Made by a program: the position numbers and the translations under genes. Source: Rotaria socialis (lineage: Eukaryota; Rotifera; Eurotatoria; Philodinida; Philodinidae). Taken from it: DNA of 64,000 bases. Location: NCBI GenBank assembly GCA_905331475.1, contig CAJNYU010001520.1:124001-188000 (forward strand), read 5' to 3'. Numbering within the stretch: position 1 is the first letter of the stretch; each line of letters starts with the position of its first letter. Below, piece after piece: positions 37,138 to 50,359 of the stretch. The notes beneath the pieces were generated by a model. That model was not told the origin of the DNA and made no database searches. It saw only the letters and a program-made list of their open reading frames with translations.

Positions 37138-37500
37138 CTACAGAAAAATGATAATAATCAAAGCCATTTTATTGAGTAAATATGAGAAAAGATATTTTTC
37201 CAATTTCTCTTTCACACGATCTATACTATTAATCGTCGTTATAATTTTTGGATACATGGAAGGAAGTGACTTTCGCAAAATAGTCAGTGCTTTCTCTAGA
37301 TAGGAAAGTGATTTCGAGTATTCACCCATGTGTTCATACAGAACACCTATGTTAGTGTAGGAAGTAGCCAATTCGGGATGATTCGAGTGCAGAGATATTT
37401 CTTTCGTTTTAAGTGATTTTTTTGTAAAACTCAAGCGCTTTAGTGTAGTCAACCATGTTGTTATACACGAGGCTGATGTTATGGTATGAAACCGCTAAAC
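37138..37500 (-). pseudogene. TPR (kinesin-light-chain-like) gene fragment, frameshifted
   Basis: The minus strand encodes tandem tetratricopeptide units. The first reads LAVSYHNISLVYNNMVDYTK and KALEFYKK, and after a break the frame reads HPELATSYTNIGVLYEHMGE then YSKSLSYLEKALTILRKSLP. Ala/Gly/Tyr/Leu spacing in 42-residue units is that of KLC-type TPRs. The two halves are in different frames. The switch falls in a run of seven A on the coding strand, near 37420, consistent with a one-base insertion. There is no start and no upstream domain, because similarity stops abruptly at 37500 where the adjacent repeat begins. This is a decayed fragment, perhaps truncated by that insertion. Confidence 0.75.
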
Positions 37501-38160
37501 CCAGTAGATTCAATCCGACAATAGAATCCGGCAAGATCCGATCCGATAGAGTTCCGGTATGATCCCATCGGATTTCAATAGAATCCTATATGGATATCAT
37601 CAGAATCCTGGACACGGACCTACAGTCGGATCCTTGGTATTAGATCCAATTTTGAATTTTAACGGAATCCAACTCTAACGAATCATCCTGGCGCTCTAAT
37701 GGCTCAAAATGCTGATTTGGTCATGTCCACGTCGTGGAGGTACGGCGGGAAACGGCCTGAAAGCTCGGAAAAGCGCTGGATAGTGAAAGCAGTATTCCGG
37801 TCGCAAATTACCGAATTCTTTCCCTGTGGATTCCGGTCAACTTCCGGCTGGAAAGACACAGGAAACTGACCGGAATTCACAAGAAAAAAAAATCCGGTAA
37901 CTTCCAACCGGAATACTGCTTCCACTTTCCAGCGCTTTCGCGTGCTTTCCGGCCAGATACGGTGATTTTTCCGCAACTTTTCGGCCGGTTCCTACGGTAT
38001 CCGTTCTCCGGAATCATTAGCCTGGGTGAATAAGAAAATGATTTTTTCCGTCGGAACCGACAACAGGTCCGTGTCCAGAAACCCTATCGGATTCTGCCTG
38101 GGAGTCGGATCTCATAGGATTCGATAAGATCAGTCGTCGGATTCATTCACCTAGGTAACT
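37501..38160. repeat. fold-back (inverted-repeat) element next to the TPR fragment
   Basis: A GC-richer block than its surroundings with nested inverted repeats. About 63 bp at 37755-37818 is mirrored imperfectly by 37890-37952 (both share the GCAGTATTCCGGT core when one is reverse-complemented). Further out, 37608-37621 is the exact complement of 38065-38078. The termini share a degenerate AATCCGAC motif in opposite orientation, and TCCGAT/GATCCG words are repeated throughout. No target duplication or coding frame was recognised. It is likely a non-autonomous DNA element, possibly composite. Confidence 0.65.
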
Positions 38161-40675
38161 AATATTTCTATTTATACGTTCGGTTCTTTATTTTTTCTCT
38201 CGATATTTCACGCAGTTAAATGCGAGTGCTATTTTTTCATTGAAAGTCACAGATAAGCTCTACCTTATTTCACAAGTGAAAATACCGTGATCAGTAAGCG
38301 AATAAACGAGAAAAAAACAAACAGCATCGTCGTTTTTGTAATTTTTATTCTTGACTATTCTCATTTATTTTTCATCCATATGGTAACTTGACTGTAAGTG
38401 CGTCGTATGTCGCATCGTTTGCAGTGATTTTTTGTTGATTGACCCTTTCAGAATGCATTTTTTTCTTTATCTAAGAAAAAGAAAGAGAAGAAAAAGAAAA
38501 CTTTCGTTAGTTTGATCTGTGTCCTTCTGTTTGCAATAGAGATGTCCACGCTGTGAATAAAAACTCAAAAGAAGTAAATTTAATTTCCCTTAAGTAACAG
38601 ACGAAAATTTTCTACTTCTTAAATAAGTTGCTGTTGCTTCAAAAGACGGACTCAAATTGAGCAAATCTATCTTGATTTTTTTAGCAGTGTCGAACTTTCA
38701 AGTTTCATCTTATCGGTCTGACTCTACTACCACATCTTGGGTACATGTGTCTGTGTGTGCAGATGAATGTGTTCGCCCTTCGTGACACCCACACTTGAGA
38801 TGCTGTGTATATGTGTAGGCGTGGTTTTCAGCCTTTTGTGACACTCACAGTTGTATCTATGTGATGTGTTGCAGTCTTTTGAAAAGGCTCTCCGAAGGGG
38901 TTGCCTTTTTGCTTTGAGGAACTTACTTAAAAGGTCTTTGCGAGAGTTTCAGTTCAGTTGAAGTTACAAATATTGCATGCATGATTAGTTGTTTCAGGCA
39001 CGATAACTGGGAATTTTTATGTAAGTGCCATGAATCTAGATTATCAAGTACCAAAATCGAAATTTTAAGAGTAAAATCGAAGTTTTTCGCCGTAACACCT
39101 CTACGTAAAGTTTTCATAAAATACTTCGAAACTATGAATATGGCAATGTCTCGCCAAGACGTGTTTCAGAAATAAATTTTAGACGTATGGTATTATCCAG
39201 TGAGGGGATGACAAATGTTAGCAAAAGAGTGAATTTTCCCTGCATTGATGAGATGCATAGAATGCCAAGAGTCCCATTGATGGAGCTGAAATTGATCGAG
39301 GGTATAGACCTCAGCGGTATATAGGTCTGCAGAAAATTTCAGCTGCATTGAATGAATCCTTCTTGAGATATTGTGTATCCAAAACCGTATTTGGTGAAAG
39401 CGAAACTTGAAAGTGGAAAGTTGAATTCAAGTTTCAAGTTCGGCATATATGGACTTTTTCAGCGATACAGAGGGGTAGATAAAATTATATAATCATAATT
39501 ATGCAAGTAAATCTTCGAGAAGATTGAAAATTAAGATTTTTTGACTAATTTTAAAGGCTAATACTTATCCAAACGATATTAATAAAAATAATATTTCATG
39601 AAATCCATTGCCAGTAAAAGTAACATACACGGATCAATGAGAGATACAGATTAGAATTATTGATTAGATATCATATAAAACATTATTCAAATAATGAAAA
39701 CACTTTATTTTCGAATTCGATCTTACAGCAGTTTTTAAACAAAGTATAAACTGGAGCAGTGATCGAAACCAGGGGGGGGAGGCGAGGCTTCCGCAATGAA
39801 AAAATTTTGAATTACGATGGAACTACGGATTTCTCGCTTTTTCCCTTGATTCGGATACAACTCCAAAACTTCATGTCTAAAAATAAATTAAAAAAAACAT
39901 GAACAACAATTAGGATATTTTCGTGTTTATCTATTTTTCATATAATTTATTATATAAAAAATATCTATTTCATAAGAAAAAATCGATTCATGAACATGAT
40001 TCAAATGCGGACGATTTACAAATATACTAAAAATATTTCAAAAATAAAATTCACGAGTTTTGTCTTCTAATTTACAGTATTTTCTTATTAATAATCTGGT
40101 TTACATTTTATTTTCATAATTCAGCATCAGATGAAAGTATTTTATCAATTTTAATTAAACTTACTTACTACATCGCAAACATATCTACACGTTCACATCC
40201 AACATAAAAGTGGAATCCAATGTTGTGTTTTCTTTATTTATTAAAACGCCTCCGAAGAAGCAGCAAAAATTGCAACACTTCAGCAGAGCCGAAATGTGCG
40301 GGATATTGGGTATTAGTTTTCAACTAGCAATAACCTCTCCTCGCGAAACGCTCATTGGATAAGGTATTGCCGCTGCGCAAAGATAACTTCTTCTCGAAAT
40401 TATTTTTCATTTTATATTCAAATTTATCCACAACAAAATCGGTGAACGAATGGCGAGCAGTCATTTCGAAACGATGAATCATAGTGGTGCAATCACGAAA
40501 GAGAAGGAAAATAAGCAGATGAATTCCTATATTTCATTGTTTTCAAGATAAAATAAGCCACGTGGCATCACAAAATATATAACAGAACGCAAAACGTCCC
40601 TTTTTTTCAACATATTTTTTTTAAACAATAGTCTAGAAACCAAAAAGAAAGGAAAATAAATTAACGTTGCAATCC
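38161..40675. other. intergenic
   Basis: 2.5 kb upstream of Dicer. It includes an imperfect duplication of a segment around TTCGTGACACCCACA (38775-38875), a G-run at 39772-39779, and AT-rich sequence. A short frame near 40451-40550 (MASSHFETMNHSG start) could be leader sequence of Dicer but is not connected to it by clear splice sites. Confidence 0.4.
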
Positions 40676-43600
40676 ATGCCTCGCGAACGTATTTCATATT
40701 CTCCTGCAAAAAAAAGGCGTAAGCTAACAAGTATGGATCACAACAAGCAGTCAGAATTCTCGGCACGCTCCTACCAAGTATATTGATTTGTGTTTCGTAT
40801 CAAATGAGTCAATTTTATTGATTTGTATTCTTCATAGACAGAAATCATGGAACAAGCGAAATCAGAAAATTTAATTGTTTGTCTTCCTACTGGTAGTGGG
40901 AAAACATACATTGCTGTTATGCTGATAAAAGAATTGTCACGTGAAATTCGACGAAATATTAAAGACGGAGGAAAACGAACTATTTTTCTTGTTAAAACTA
41001 GTAATTCGTCGTTTTGTATCACGTAAAAAGATTTATTTCTGTTTCTTTAAGCTGAACTTGCTCGACAACATCATGAAACTTTAAAAACTTTAGATTTAAA
41101 GAGTAACATTTACTGTGGTCCATCAAAAATCAGATTAAACGATACCAACCGTTGGAATATCGAATTCGAAACATATCAAATATTAATCTTTACTGTACAA
41201 ATATTTCTCGATTTACTCGCGCATAATCGTTTTTGTACGATGAAACTTTCATTTTATGATATTATTCGTTAATAAATCTTCTATCGTTTTAGCATTAGAT
41301 AAAGTTAATTTATTGATAATCGATGAATGCCATCATGCAGTAGGTAATGATCCTTATGCTCAACTAATGAAACAACATTATGCTTCATGTTCACATCGTC
41401 TACGTCCACGTATACTTGGTTTAACCGCATCGATATGTGGACAAAAGATTGAACCAAAACAATTAGAAAAAGTTGCGAAAAGTCTTGAAACAATCTATGA
41501 GTAAATCTTTTCCTAGATCAAAAATCATATGTGTAAATAAATGCTTTTAGTGCTCGTATTGAGACTGGTTCAGATCAAATGGAAATAAACAATTATAGTA
41601 CATTAGTTGAGGTTAAACACGAACGTTGCAAAACTTATGAACAAACTATTTCGAAGAAAGAACCTGGAATTGGAGATATTTTTGAAGTTGCTATTTTTTT
41701 TTATTGAATTTCTACAATAGATCGATTTTTTCTATAGGAAATGAAATTACTTTCTGATGAACTTGGTGAATATTTGAAAACAAATAAATGCTCAGTTATA
41801 TTCGAAAATGATGTCCCACAAAGAAATGATCCAGCGAACTTTATTCAATTACAATGTCGAACTTTAGATCAATTGAAATGTCATCTAGATAATATAATTC
41901 ATCTTGGCTTTGATCTTGGTCTATATGGATTTTCTTTGGGAATAAAATCACTTCGAAAGTATTTTCAATCAAAAAATACATTCATAAAAAGGACTGATCA
42001 AATTGCAAAAAAATTATACGATAAAATAATACAAAATCTTGATTCGCTAATTAATAATCAACTGCAAAATTTACCCTCCGACCGTCAAATTCTATATAGT
42101 GTTAAAGTCATTAAGCTAAAAGAACTTATAAGCCAGAACAATCTTGATCAATGCATTGTTTTTGTAGAACGAGTGCATACAGCTGCATTTTTATGTCAAG
42201 TCTTAGAGAAGATCTTTGATAATTCGATTAAAATTCAGTATCTTGCTGGTTCCAAAGCTTCCCTTGATGGAATAAATAGTCCATCTAAACATCAAGTTAG
42301 ATAATATTGTAAGAAGAAAAAAATTCTATTTTATCTTATGGATTTTAGCGTCGAGTGGTGGAAGACTTTCATCTTTCAAAATTTCATGTATTAATATCTA
42401 CATCAATTGTAGAAGAAGGTTAAAATTTAAAATCATTGAATATTTCAATTTTTCATTTAGTTCTATGTTTTAGGCTTCGATGTACCAGGATGTAATCTTG
42501 TTGTTCGTTTTAATAAACCAAATAATTTTGCATCCTACATGCAATCAAAAGGACGTGCTAGAGCACGTTCAAAAAATCCATTATTCGTTCTTTTTCGAGA
42601 TGAATCAACAGTTGAAGAGTATTCATTGAATAGCGAAGAATATAGAAACTATGAATTTATGGAAAAAGTCAGAATAGAAAACTTGTTTTATTTATATATA
42701 TATATGTTTTTTTCATATTTAGATGTTGAAAAATAATTTTAAAGCCAATTTTGATAGTGAGAACTCTTCTACTGACGATATTCATTCATTAAAATCATAT
42801 CGTACAGAAAATGGAGTGAAAATTTATGGCACACGTGCAATACGACTTATTAATCAGTAAATATATAGTGAACTTAATTCTTGATTTTTATTTTCTTTAT
42901 AGATATTGTGCTGTTCTTGGTAACAGTGAAATTTTATCACCACGATTTTGTTTCTATCGTACTGATAATAATAAATTTAAATGTATTTTAACAATGCCAG
43001 CCAATTGTCCGATACGAGAAGATATTATTGTAAGTTCTTTGTACAGATGTTTATAGTTTATCGTTTTTCTTGCTAGTGCGAAAATAGTAATAAAAAAATA
43101 GCTAAACAAGAATGTTGTTTGAAAATGGTCGAATTACTTCATAACAAAGGTGAACTTGATCAGAGTTGTTTACCGATTCGGCCCGAGCAATGTTTAATAA
43201 TAGATGATGAAGACATTGAAAAATTACCGACAGAAACTATTGACAAGCAGGTATTGAAATGCAAATTTAACAAAAAAGAAGCCGGTTTTTTTTATATTAA
43301 ACTGTCATTTAGAGTTCTTATCTCTTTCATTCTGATAGTAGCGAATCTACTTGTTGGTATTTGTATCGAATTAATATTTCAAATAATGATGGGCTTGGCT
43401 TCATTGTACCTAGTCAATTAATTTCGGTAGAGTCAATTTATTTATTTGAAATTCAGTTTCTTATAGAATTTGTTCTTCAGTTGCCAAGATTTAATTTGTA
43501 CGGACAGAATGGTGAATTAACTGTTGAGGTTATCCATGTGAAATCGACGGATTTAAAGCAATGTAAAACTCAACTGCAGGCTTTTTGTCAATATATTTTT

Positions 43601-46335
43601 GAAGAAGTTTTCAATGGTATGAATACCGGATTAGAATCAATGCTTAAATTCGATATTGAACACTCGACTTTTAAACTACTGCCATGTCTTTTGACGAGTG
43701 AGTTTATTAAATTAGATTTCGATTTGAATTATTTCTCTCGATAGAATCGGATGAAATTGATTATCAACGAATGACGATCATTTGTAATAGGAAAAACAAG
43801 TCGCTTCAAAGTGAAGCCGAACTTAGTGATCAGGAACTTTATTATCTTTCTTATTCTTCATCGAAAGAGATCTATATGAATGTTGCGGATATTTCTCAAT
43901 TGAAACAAATAACAGATCGGTGGGAATTTAAAAAACCACAAGAGAATATTGAAACCTATGCTGATTATTTCGAACACAAAATACCCAATATTCACATTCA
44001 ACGAAATCGTCGAATGGCTACTATGAAAATTTTTCATAAGCCTAGGATAAATTACTTGAAAAATGGTCTATTGAGAAACGAAAAATATTCGAATAATTTG
44101 ACGATCCAATCATATTATTACCCCATAGAAGTTCTTCGTTATGCTGCACTCAATCAAACAGATTTACAATTAATTTTTAAATTGCCAAGTATTCTGGTTC
44201 GCATTTCCCAATTACATTACATTGAACAGCTGAGAAAATTATTAGCTGATCATATTCAATCCTATTCGGTATAGTAGAATATTGAAAAACAGAAAATTTT
44301 TATAAGACTTCTTATATTTATTTTCATCATAGCTATTCGATGTTAACTATATGCCTAGTGTTACTTTTCAAGATTGTCTTACTAATATATTTTCAACAGT
44401 AAGTTGGATATTTACAAAAAATAAGATTTACTAAACGATTATTCTGATAGGTTCAATCAACTGTATTACCATTGGCTTGTCTTAATTATAATTTATTAGG
44501 CAATAAATGCACACATCAACCATGCTCCGATTTAATTTTTCAGTCCATTACTCGACGTTCCGCAAATGAAAATACTGATATGGAAAATTTAGAAATACTT
44601 GGCGACTGTTTCCTTAAACTGTCTATGTCAATGTCATTGTATCATCAATATCCTTTTGAAAGTGCTGGTAAATTGACAAGAAGAAAAGATAAACAAGTTT
44701 CCAATGAAAATCTTTATCGATTGGCGAAAACGAAAGACCTATTGAACTATTTATATGTTGATAATTGGATTTATGAAGGTAAACAAGCTAATTGGATACC
44801 ACCAGGTTATATTACCGATGAAGAAGTATCACAAAGATATACAACACAAACAGCGAAACGAAAAGCATTTGCTGATATGATTGAAGCTTTAATGGGTGCC
44901 TTTTTAGTTTCAACAGATTATTTCACAACTATGAAATTTATGAAATGGCTAGGTCTCGATGCAATTCCAATCGATGAGCAAAGTAAGCAGTAAGTTTTTC
45001 TTTGTATGCTGTTAATAGTGACTCGTGCAGACCGCATCGCTCCACTACCATCGATTCTACTGGCTGGTTTATCGGACACGATGGATGATGTTATTCCAAG
45101 AATTGAAGAATTTTTTAACGATTTTGCATTTGATGAAATTGAAAAAAAGATAAATTATGTTTTTAAGAATAAAGCTTATCTTATCGCAGCATTTACTCAT
45201 CCATCCTATTGCAATAATCGATTGACTCAATGTTATGAAAGGTATATAAACAAAAATGCAATATCATATATTTATTGACACTTTGTAATAGATTGGAATA
45301 TTTAGGAGATGCTGCATTAGATTTTTTGGTTATACGATGTCTGTTTGTCGAATATTATAAAAAGGTTACGCCGAGTAATAGATTCCATTCGATATTACTT
45401 TATTGAAAGAAATTAATTTTCCTCTTAGGTCGAGTAACAGATATTCGGCAAGACTTATCAAATAATGGTCGTTTAGCATATTTGCTTGTTAGTCTTGATT
45501 TTCATAAAAAAATCTTACATGTATCACCAGATCTTAATGATCGAATGGCATTTTATTGTGGCGATATGATGCTGCTTTCAAACGATCAATCAATAAAAGA
45601 CAAGTCGAATTCAAATTCTTTATACGAAATTCAAATACTTCCGGTAGTTCTTATGCTTTGGTATAGGTAGCTTTTTCTAAGCCGAAAGCTGACAAGATTT
45701 ACTACGAGTCTAACCGTAATCATTAAAAAAAGAGGTTATCATGACTATATTTGTACTTAGTCCTGTAGATATTCGATTACGATGGACTTCGTCGATGAGA
45801 AAACGAGATTCTTTTTTTAAAATCTTTTGTGCTTGTACCAACTAAGTCTGTTATGGTCTATGAAGAAGATAAGCATTTATTCTATTGTAGGATATTGATG
45901 CATGGGCTGATTCAACAGCACCAAAAGCGCTCGCGGATGTCTTTGAAGCTTTAATTGGAGCCATATTTCTTGATTCTGGATATTCTCTAGAAACGGTTTG
46001 GACTATTATTGAACCGTTACTTCGACAATATATAAGTAAGTTAGTATTGAAACTTTATCTATTATTATTTGTTTTAATAGCTCGATCTATTGAACATACG
46101 AACTTAAATCCAGTGCGATCATTTCGTGAAGCTGGTGGGAAAATCGTCGAGTAAATTCATTTTGTTGTTTGAAATCGACTTTATTATTATTGATTTATTT
46201 AGTGAATCTAATGATGAAAACGGGAATTCTACTTGTACTATTGAGTCATCGAGTGGAATTAGATTTGATGGTGTTGGAAAAAATAGAAAACTTGCAAAAT
46301 ACGATGCATGTCGAAAAGCACATAACAATGTCTAA
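40676..46335 (+). CDS. DICER1: Dicer ribonuclease, complete
   Basis: Twenty-two exons: 40676-40777, 40838-41000, 41052-41234, 41293-41500, 41551-41686, 41738-42295, 42349-42418, 42474-42667, 42723-42856, 42903-43029, 43077-43250, 43313-43426, 43481-43697, 43745-44268, 44333-44398, 44451-44982, 45019-45241, 45292-45374, 45429-45643, 45891-46035, 46081-46150, 46203-46335. They sum to 1456 codons plus stop. Domains in order: DExH helicase with CLPTGSGKT (near 51) and IIDECHHA (161); helicase C with [15 protein letters not shown] and QSKGRARA (to about 538); dimerisation domain (INQYCAVLG..., 590-680); platform/PAZ (about 700-968); RNase IIIa with [12 protein letters not shown] (E1038, D1042) and ADMIEAL (D1132, E1135); RNase IIIb with [11 protein letters not shown] (E1244, D1248) and ADVFEAL (D1357, E1360); C-terminal dsRBD (about 1390-1456). 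Both catalytic quartets are intact, so it should cut dsRNA. It is shorter than human Dicer (1922), mostly in linkers. The exon 12/13 intron (54 bp, open in frame) is the least certain. Confidence 0.95.
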
Positions 46336-49300
46336 GCATTCGCTTTGTTTTATTCGAATGATAATTTTTAATTAATTTTTCGCTTGTGATTCAATTTACT
46401 TTAATTCTACAATGAGCATGCACAAAAGTTCGCCGTCTGTTCTTATCCTTACATTTATTTTCTAGAGAACTGAAAACTATTTAGCGAAGGGCAACCGTCT
46501 GTCTCTTTCACCGATGTATCTTAATACATAAGTTTGAAAGTATGTATTATTTGATGTCGATATATATTTATATACAAAGTCGTACTAACAAGAAATCGTT
46601 CAACTAACAATGGAAAAATCCAGAACAAGAGTGTCTCTCGTTACCATGGATGTAAAACAAACCCAATAATTCATTTTGATCTAATATACGATCAGTTGCA
46701 TGGGTGGCGTTATCATTGGCTACACGGATTGTCTTTTGAGTGTGTGAGACATCATCCCTGCAAAAGTGAGAGTTAGCTAGAGAAAAAAATGAATCTAAAT
46801 TCCTTGTCATCTTCGCCTTAAATTGAAGGAATCACAGCCAAAAGAAACTCTTTGCATTCTAATGTTCCATTTGTATTTTTATCAATAGAACAACAAATAG
46901 CTCAAGATATGCATAAGCATACGTGGAAAATTCCTTGATGAGTTGGCCATTATGACAGTTACGAATAAAGCCCTTGAACAATAAACATTTAGAGGGCAAT
47001 TAATAGATCGAGTAATTGTCCGAAACTTCTAATCAACAAGAAAAAATAACGAGGTGATGCATCGACAGTAATTGATAGTGTTACCCTTCTCGGTAAACTT
47101 AGTTTTCTCTTTGAGTTCGTTAATTTCTATCAATCAGAACAACTAGATAAAATCGAATCTGCTTTCAAAGGTGACAAGGCAATTAGGAACTAGTCGGTTT
47201 GCATGATTGATGGCGCTGTTTTTCGTTGATAATAAAGTACCAAAACAAAAAAGGAATTCTAAAAGAAAAATGAAGAAAAGTAAAGCGATGCAATAGATAT
47301 AGTGTTTTTACTTTCGTTCAGTATCGATTGTAATATTATGAAATAAGAAGATGAAAGAGAAAGAAAAAGCTTGTTAGCGCAGCTGCTTTGTAGCTGAAAT
47401 GTGGAACTCAAATATTTCACAAAAGAGAGCCCGTTATTTACTAGTAATTCTTTTTTCTAATAAAGTATGGTATAAACTATACAACGCATGAAAAGCAACA
47501 ATCAAGTATGATTTCGCTTATTGATGGTGGTCAATATCATCAAAGAAGTATCGAGAAGGTTTTTCAAATTGTTATTTAATTCAACTAAATTCTTCTGGTT
47601 TCTAAAATGCGTATAATTAAACATAGGCGTCATTATTCTAGAGATAGAAATTGGCATAATGTTTCAGAAAGCAACAGTTCTTTCTGAATGAAAGGAGCAA
47701 GAAAAGAAAATCTAGTAGATAAGTTCGATATTCCAGTTGTTTATTTAATCTGAATTCTTCTGAGAGATCAATTATAAAATTGGATATCAACTAAATTCGA
47801 ACATTTTTTCAAAAGAGTGGTGATCGACTAGTAGTGAAATGCAATGTATTTCTATGTTAACCACGCAGCATCATAATAAAAATGGTAATGATCGCATTTT
47901 TAAACAAACGATATGAAAACACAATACATCAGCAAAAGTCATCATCTACACACGTAGCACTCGAGACTTCTTATTCAGGCTAAATTTTGCTAATGAAGCA
48001 TACTCTTAAGAACTTTCTCTACGAACATGATCTTGTCGTTCATCTGTAAAATGATTATTTCATTTCAAGTTCTCTAGCAATAATAATGGAAAATTGATGA
48101 AGTCAAAGATAACTTAGCATATTATAGTTGTTGGTTTAAGATAATCGATCGGCATGAAAGCAATCTTCTTCATTTCGTATTTTTTTTCGAATAGAATTTT
48201 TAAAGTAGCGCTGTTTTTTGCGAGTCGCTATGCTATCATTCTTCCCAGGTGAAAGAAAACGGCCCGTAAACGGCATAAAAACGATCTAAAACGTTAAAAA
48301 AAGGCGCCGTTTTCCGTCAGCTCGGAAAACGAAGAGAATAGCGTTAAAAGCGATGGCCGTTTTCTAGCAAAAAAAACGGCCCGTAAAACGAGCTGACGGA
48401 TTACGGCGAAATAGGGTGAAAATTAATGTCGTTTTATGTCGTTTTATAGCCGTTTCCGATGGCCTTTCAGGCGGCAGGATGATCCTCCTGGGTTCTCATT
48501 TTTCATTTTTTTACTCAGTTTCTTTTCCAATACGAATCTATCATCATCATCATTATCATCGAATGAGTTACCAAACTTCGTCTGCTATACGTATGCGCTA
48601 AATCTGCAGCATTGATCAATGACCTATTAGATACTTCGATGAAGTTACGCACAAATCGATGCATTTTGTTCCAATTAATAAGACTATACGAACATTTATA
48701 TCACAGCTTTTTGACTTGTTGCTTTTTTACAGAATTAGTTTTTCAAATAGTAAAAATAATCTTTTTTTTTCCGCTCGTTTGTCTGTAATGGGGAGGGGGG
48801 GGGAGTCGCAATAACCTCACCTTAAAACTTTCACTGACAATTTTCTTCGAAAATATATGAATTCCACAAAAAAAAACATTTTTGTTAATTCAATCGGAGA
48901 CGCCATAATGCAAGCAAAATTTTTATAGTCGAATCTCATCGGCTTTTCCCTTCTCTTCCTATTTGCTTTTCATTGACTTTGTGGGGAATCTTTTGGACTT
49001 TTCATGCTATCGGCGCAACCGTTGATAACCAAAGATTCTACTTCAACAGATTTCTTCTCGAATATTCAGTTTGGTTATTTCTTGCACTTCCTTAGTAGTA
49101 ATACCACGATTTATCACAGCTGCCATCTAATCACTCTAGAACGTAGCCAATATTACTGTTTCTGAGTTTATTGGCATGTATACTAATTTGCTGAGGTTTT
49201 AATGAAATTGACTATGTAAACAAAAAAAGCAGAGCGCCAGTGTAACGGTTAGAGTTTTCTATTTAACATTGTTATGATGATGCTAAATCAGACATATGAG

Positions 49301-50359
49301 TCCCATATGTTAGTCCCTGAATACATGCACTGGCAAGAGATCAATAATATCTGCCCAACGGAACAATTTAATCTTTGCTAATTCATCGAAAACTATAAAA
49401 TATACATATCGATCGAATGCCGATGAACAGCAGTACAACATAAAATTCTTTTAAGCCACTGTGTTTCATTTTGGTCTTCCTCGATTCCAAGCCAATGTAG
49501 TCTTTTTGGTATTTCTAGAGAATTCATCGATGAAACTAAAGTTATTTGCAGAACATGAAAACAATAAAAAAACATCTGCTAAATATAATGTGAATTATGT
49601 CAACAAGCATTGAATAATACAGTTTAAAAGGATAAAATTCACTACGAGTGTTTCTTGGTTTATCTATTGACATGAGCTTTTTTGTTTTTATTTCGCCATA
49701 TCTGTCACCACCGGGACGTCGATTAATTAAATCAATTAAGCTGCCACACACTCATCCGTTCTTCTTCGTCGTCTCAATCCAATGTTTTATTTTCTGTTGC
49801 CAGAGTTTAGAGATGATGTTGTTTTTTCTTCTTCTTTGCTATCACAAGCAACTAACATTGTTTTGTCTTTGTGCTGATGGTAACCAATTACTGTTAGAAG
49901 CAAACTATGTAGACATACAATTATATCAGCGTTAGAAACGATACTTATCTTTCGTTGACATGACCGATTCAAAGTTATTTGTTTTATGGCTAATGTTGAT
50001 TTTGGATTTAGTCAATTACTTAACTTTTGTATCTCCGAGCTTTCCTAATTTTGGATAATAATAAATATTTCAATATGTAAACATATCGTTATGTTTTTTT
50101 CTTCTTTTTGCAGTCTATTATTATCGGTGGACATCCTTGATTGCTACGTAAACATCTATGTTCTTACGAAGAAGAAGAAGAAGAGTGTCAAATGACTTGG
50201 AAAACATTCGAAAAAACAGATGTTTTCTGAAAGGAAAAAGCAAATAACGTTATTATGTTGCATTAGGTAAGCAATGATGTCCTTTGTTTGATTATTTGTT
50301 CTTGACTATTTATAGATCTATATGAACGCTTGATATTAAATTCTGCTCTAGAGCAATAA
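46336..50359. other. long intergenic region
   Basis: 4.0 kb between Dicer and the amidohydrolase-like gene. It contains one fold-back element (48244-48492, listed separately), a G-rich tract (48789-48804) and otherwise AT-rich sequence. Frames of 60-95 codons here carry no domain. A GAA run at 50166-50184 lies 180 bp before the next gene. Confidence 0.4.
48244..48492. repeat. short fold-back/MITE-like element
   Basis: A 249-bp block beginning CCCAGGTGAAAG and ending CTTTCAGG...CCTCCTGGG. About 45 bp of the left arm (GAAAACGGCCCGTAAACGGC onward) pairs imperfectly with the right arm (ATAGCCGTTTCCGATGGCC). An inner pair shares CCGTCAGCTCG and its complement CGAGCTGACGG. ACGG/CCGT words dominate, unlike the surrounding DNA. 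No clear target duplication. Confidence 0.6.

Noticed and set aside
38923-39175. Two overlapping 64-codon frames on opposite strands
   Set aside because: Mutual shadows with no similarity to a known family; no splice context.
49230-49255. A tRNA-like start (GCGCCAGTGTAACGGTTAGAG)
   Set aside because: It resembles a tRNA 5' end and box A, but no box B (GGTTCRANNCC) or cloverleaf follows; at most a decayed tRNA-derived relic.
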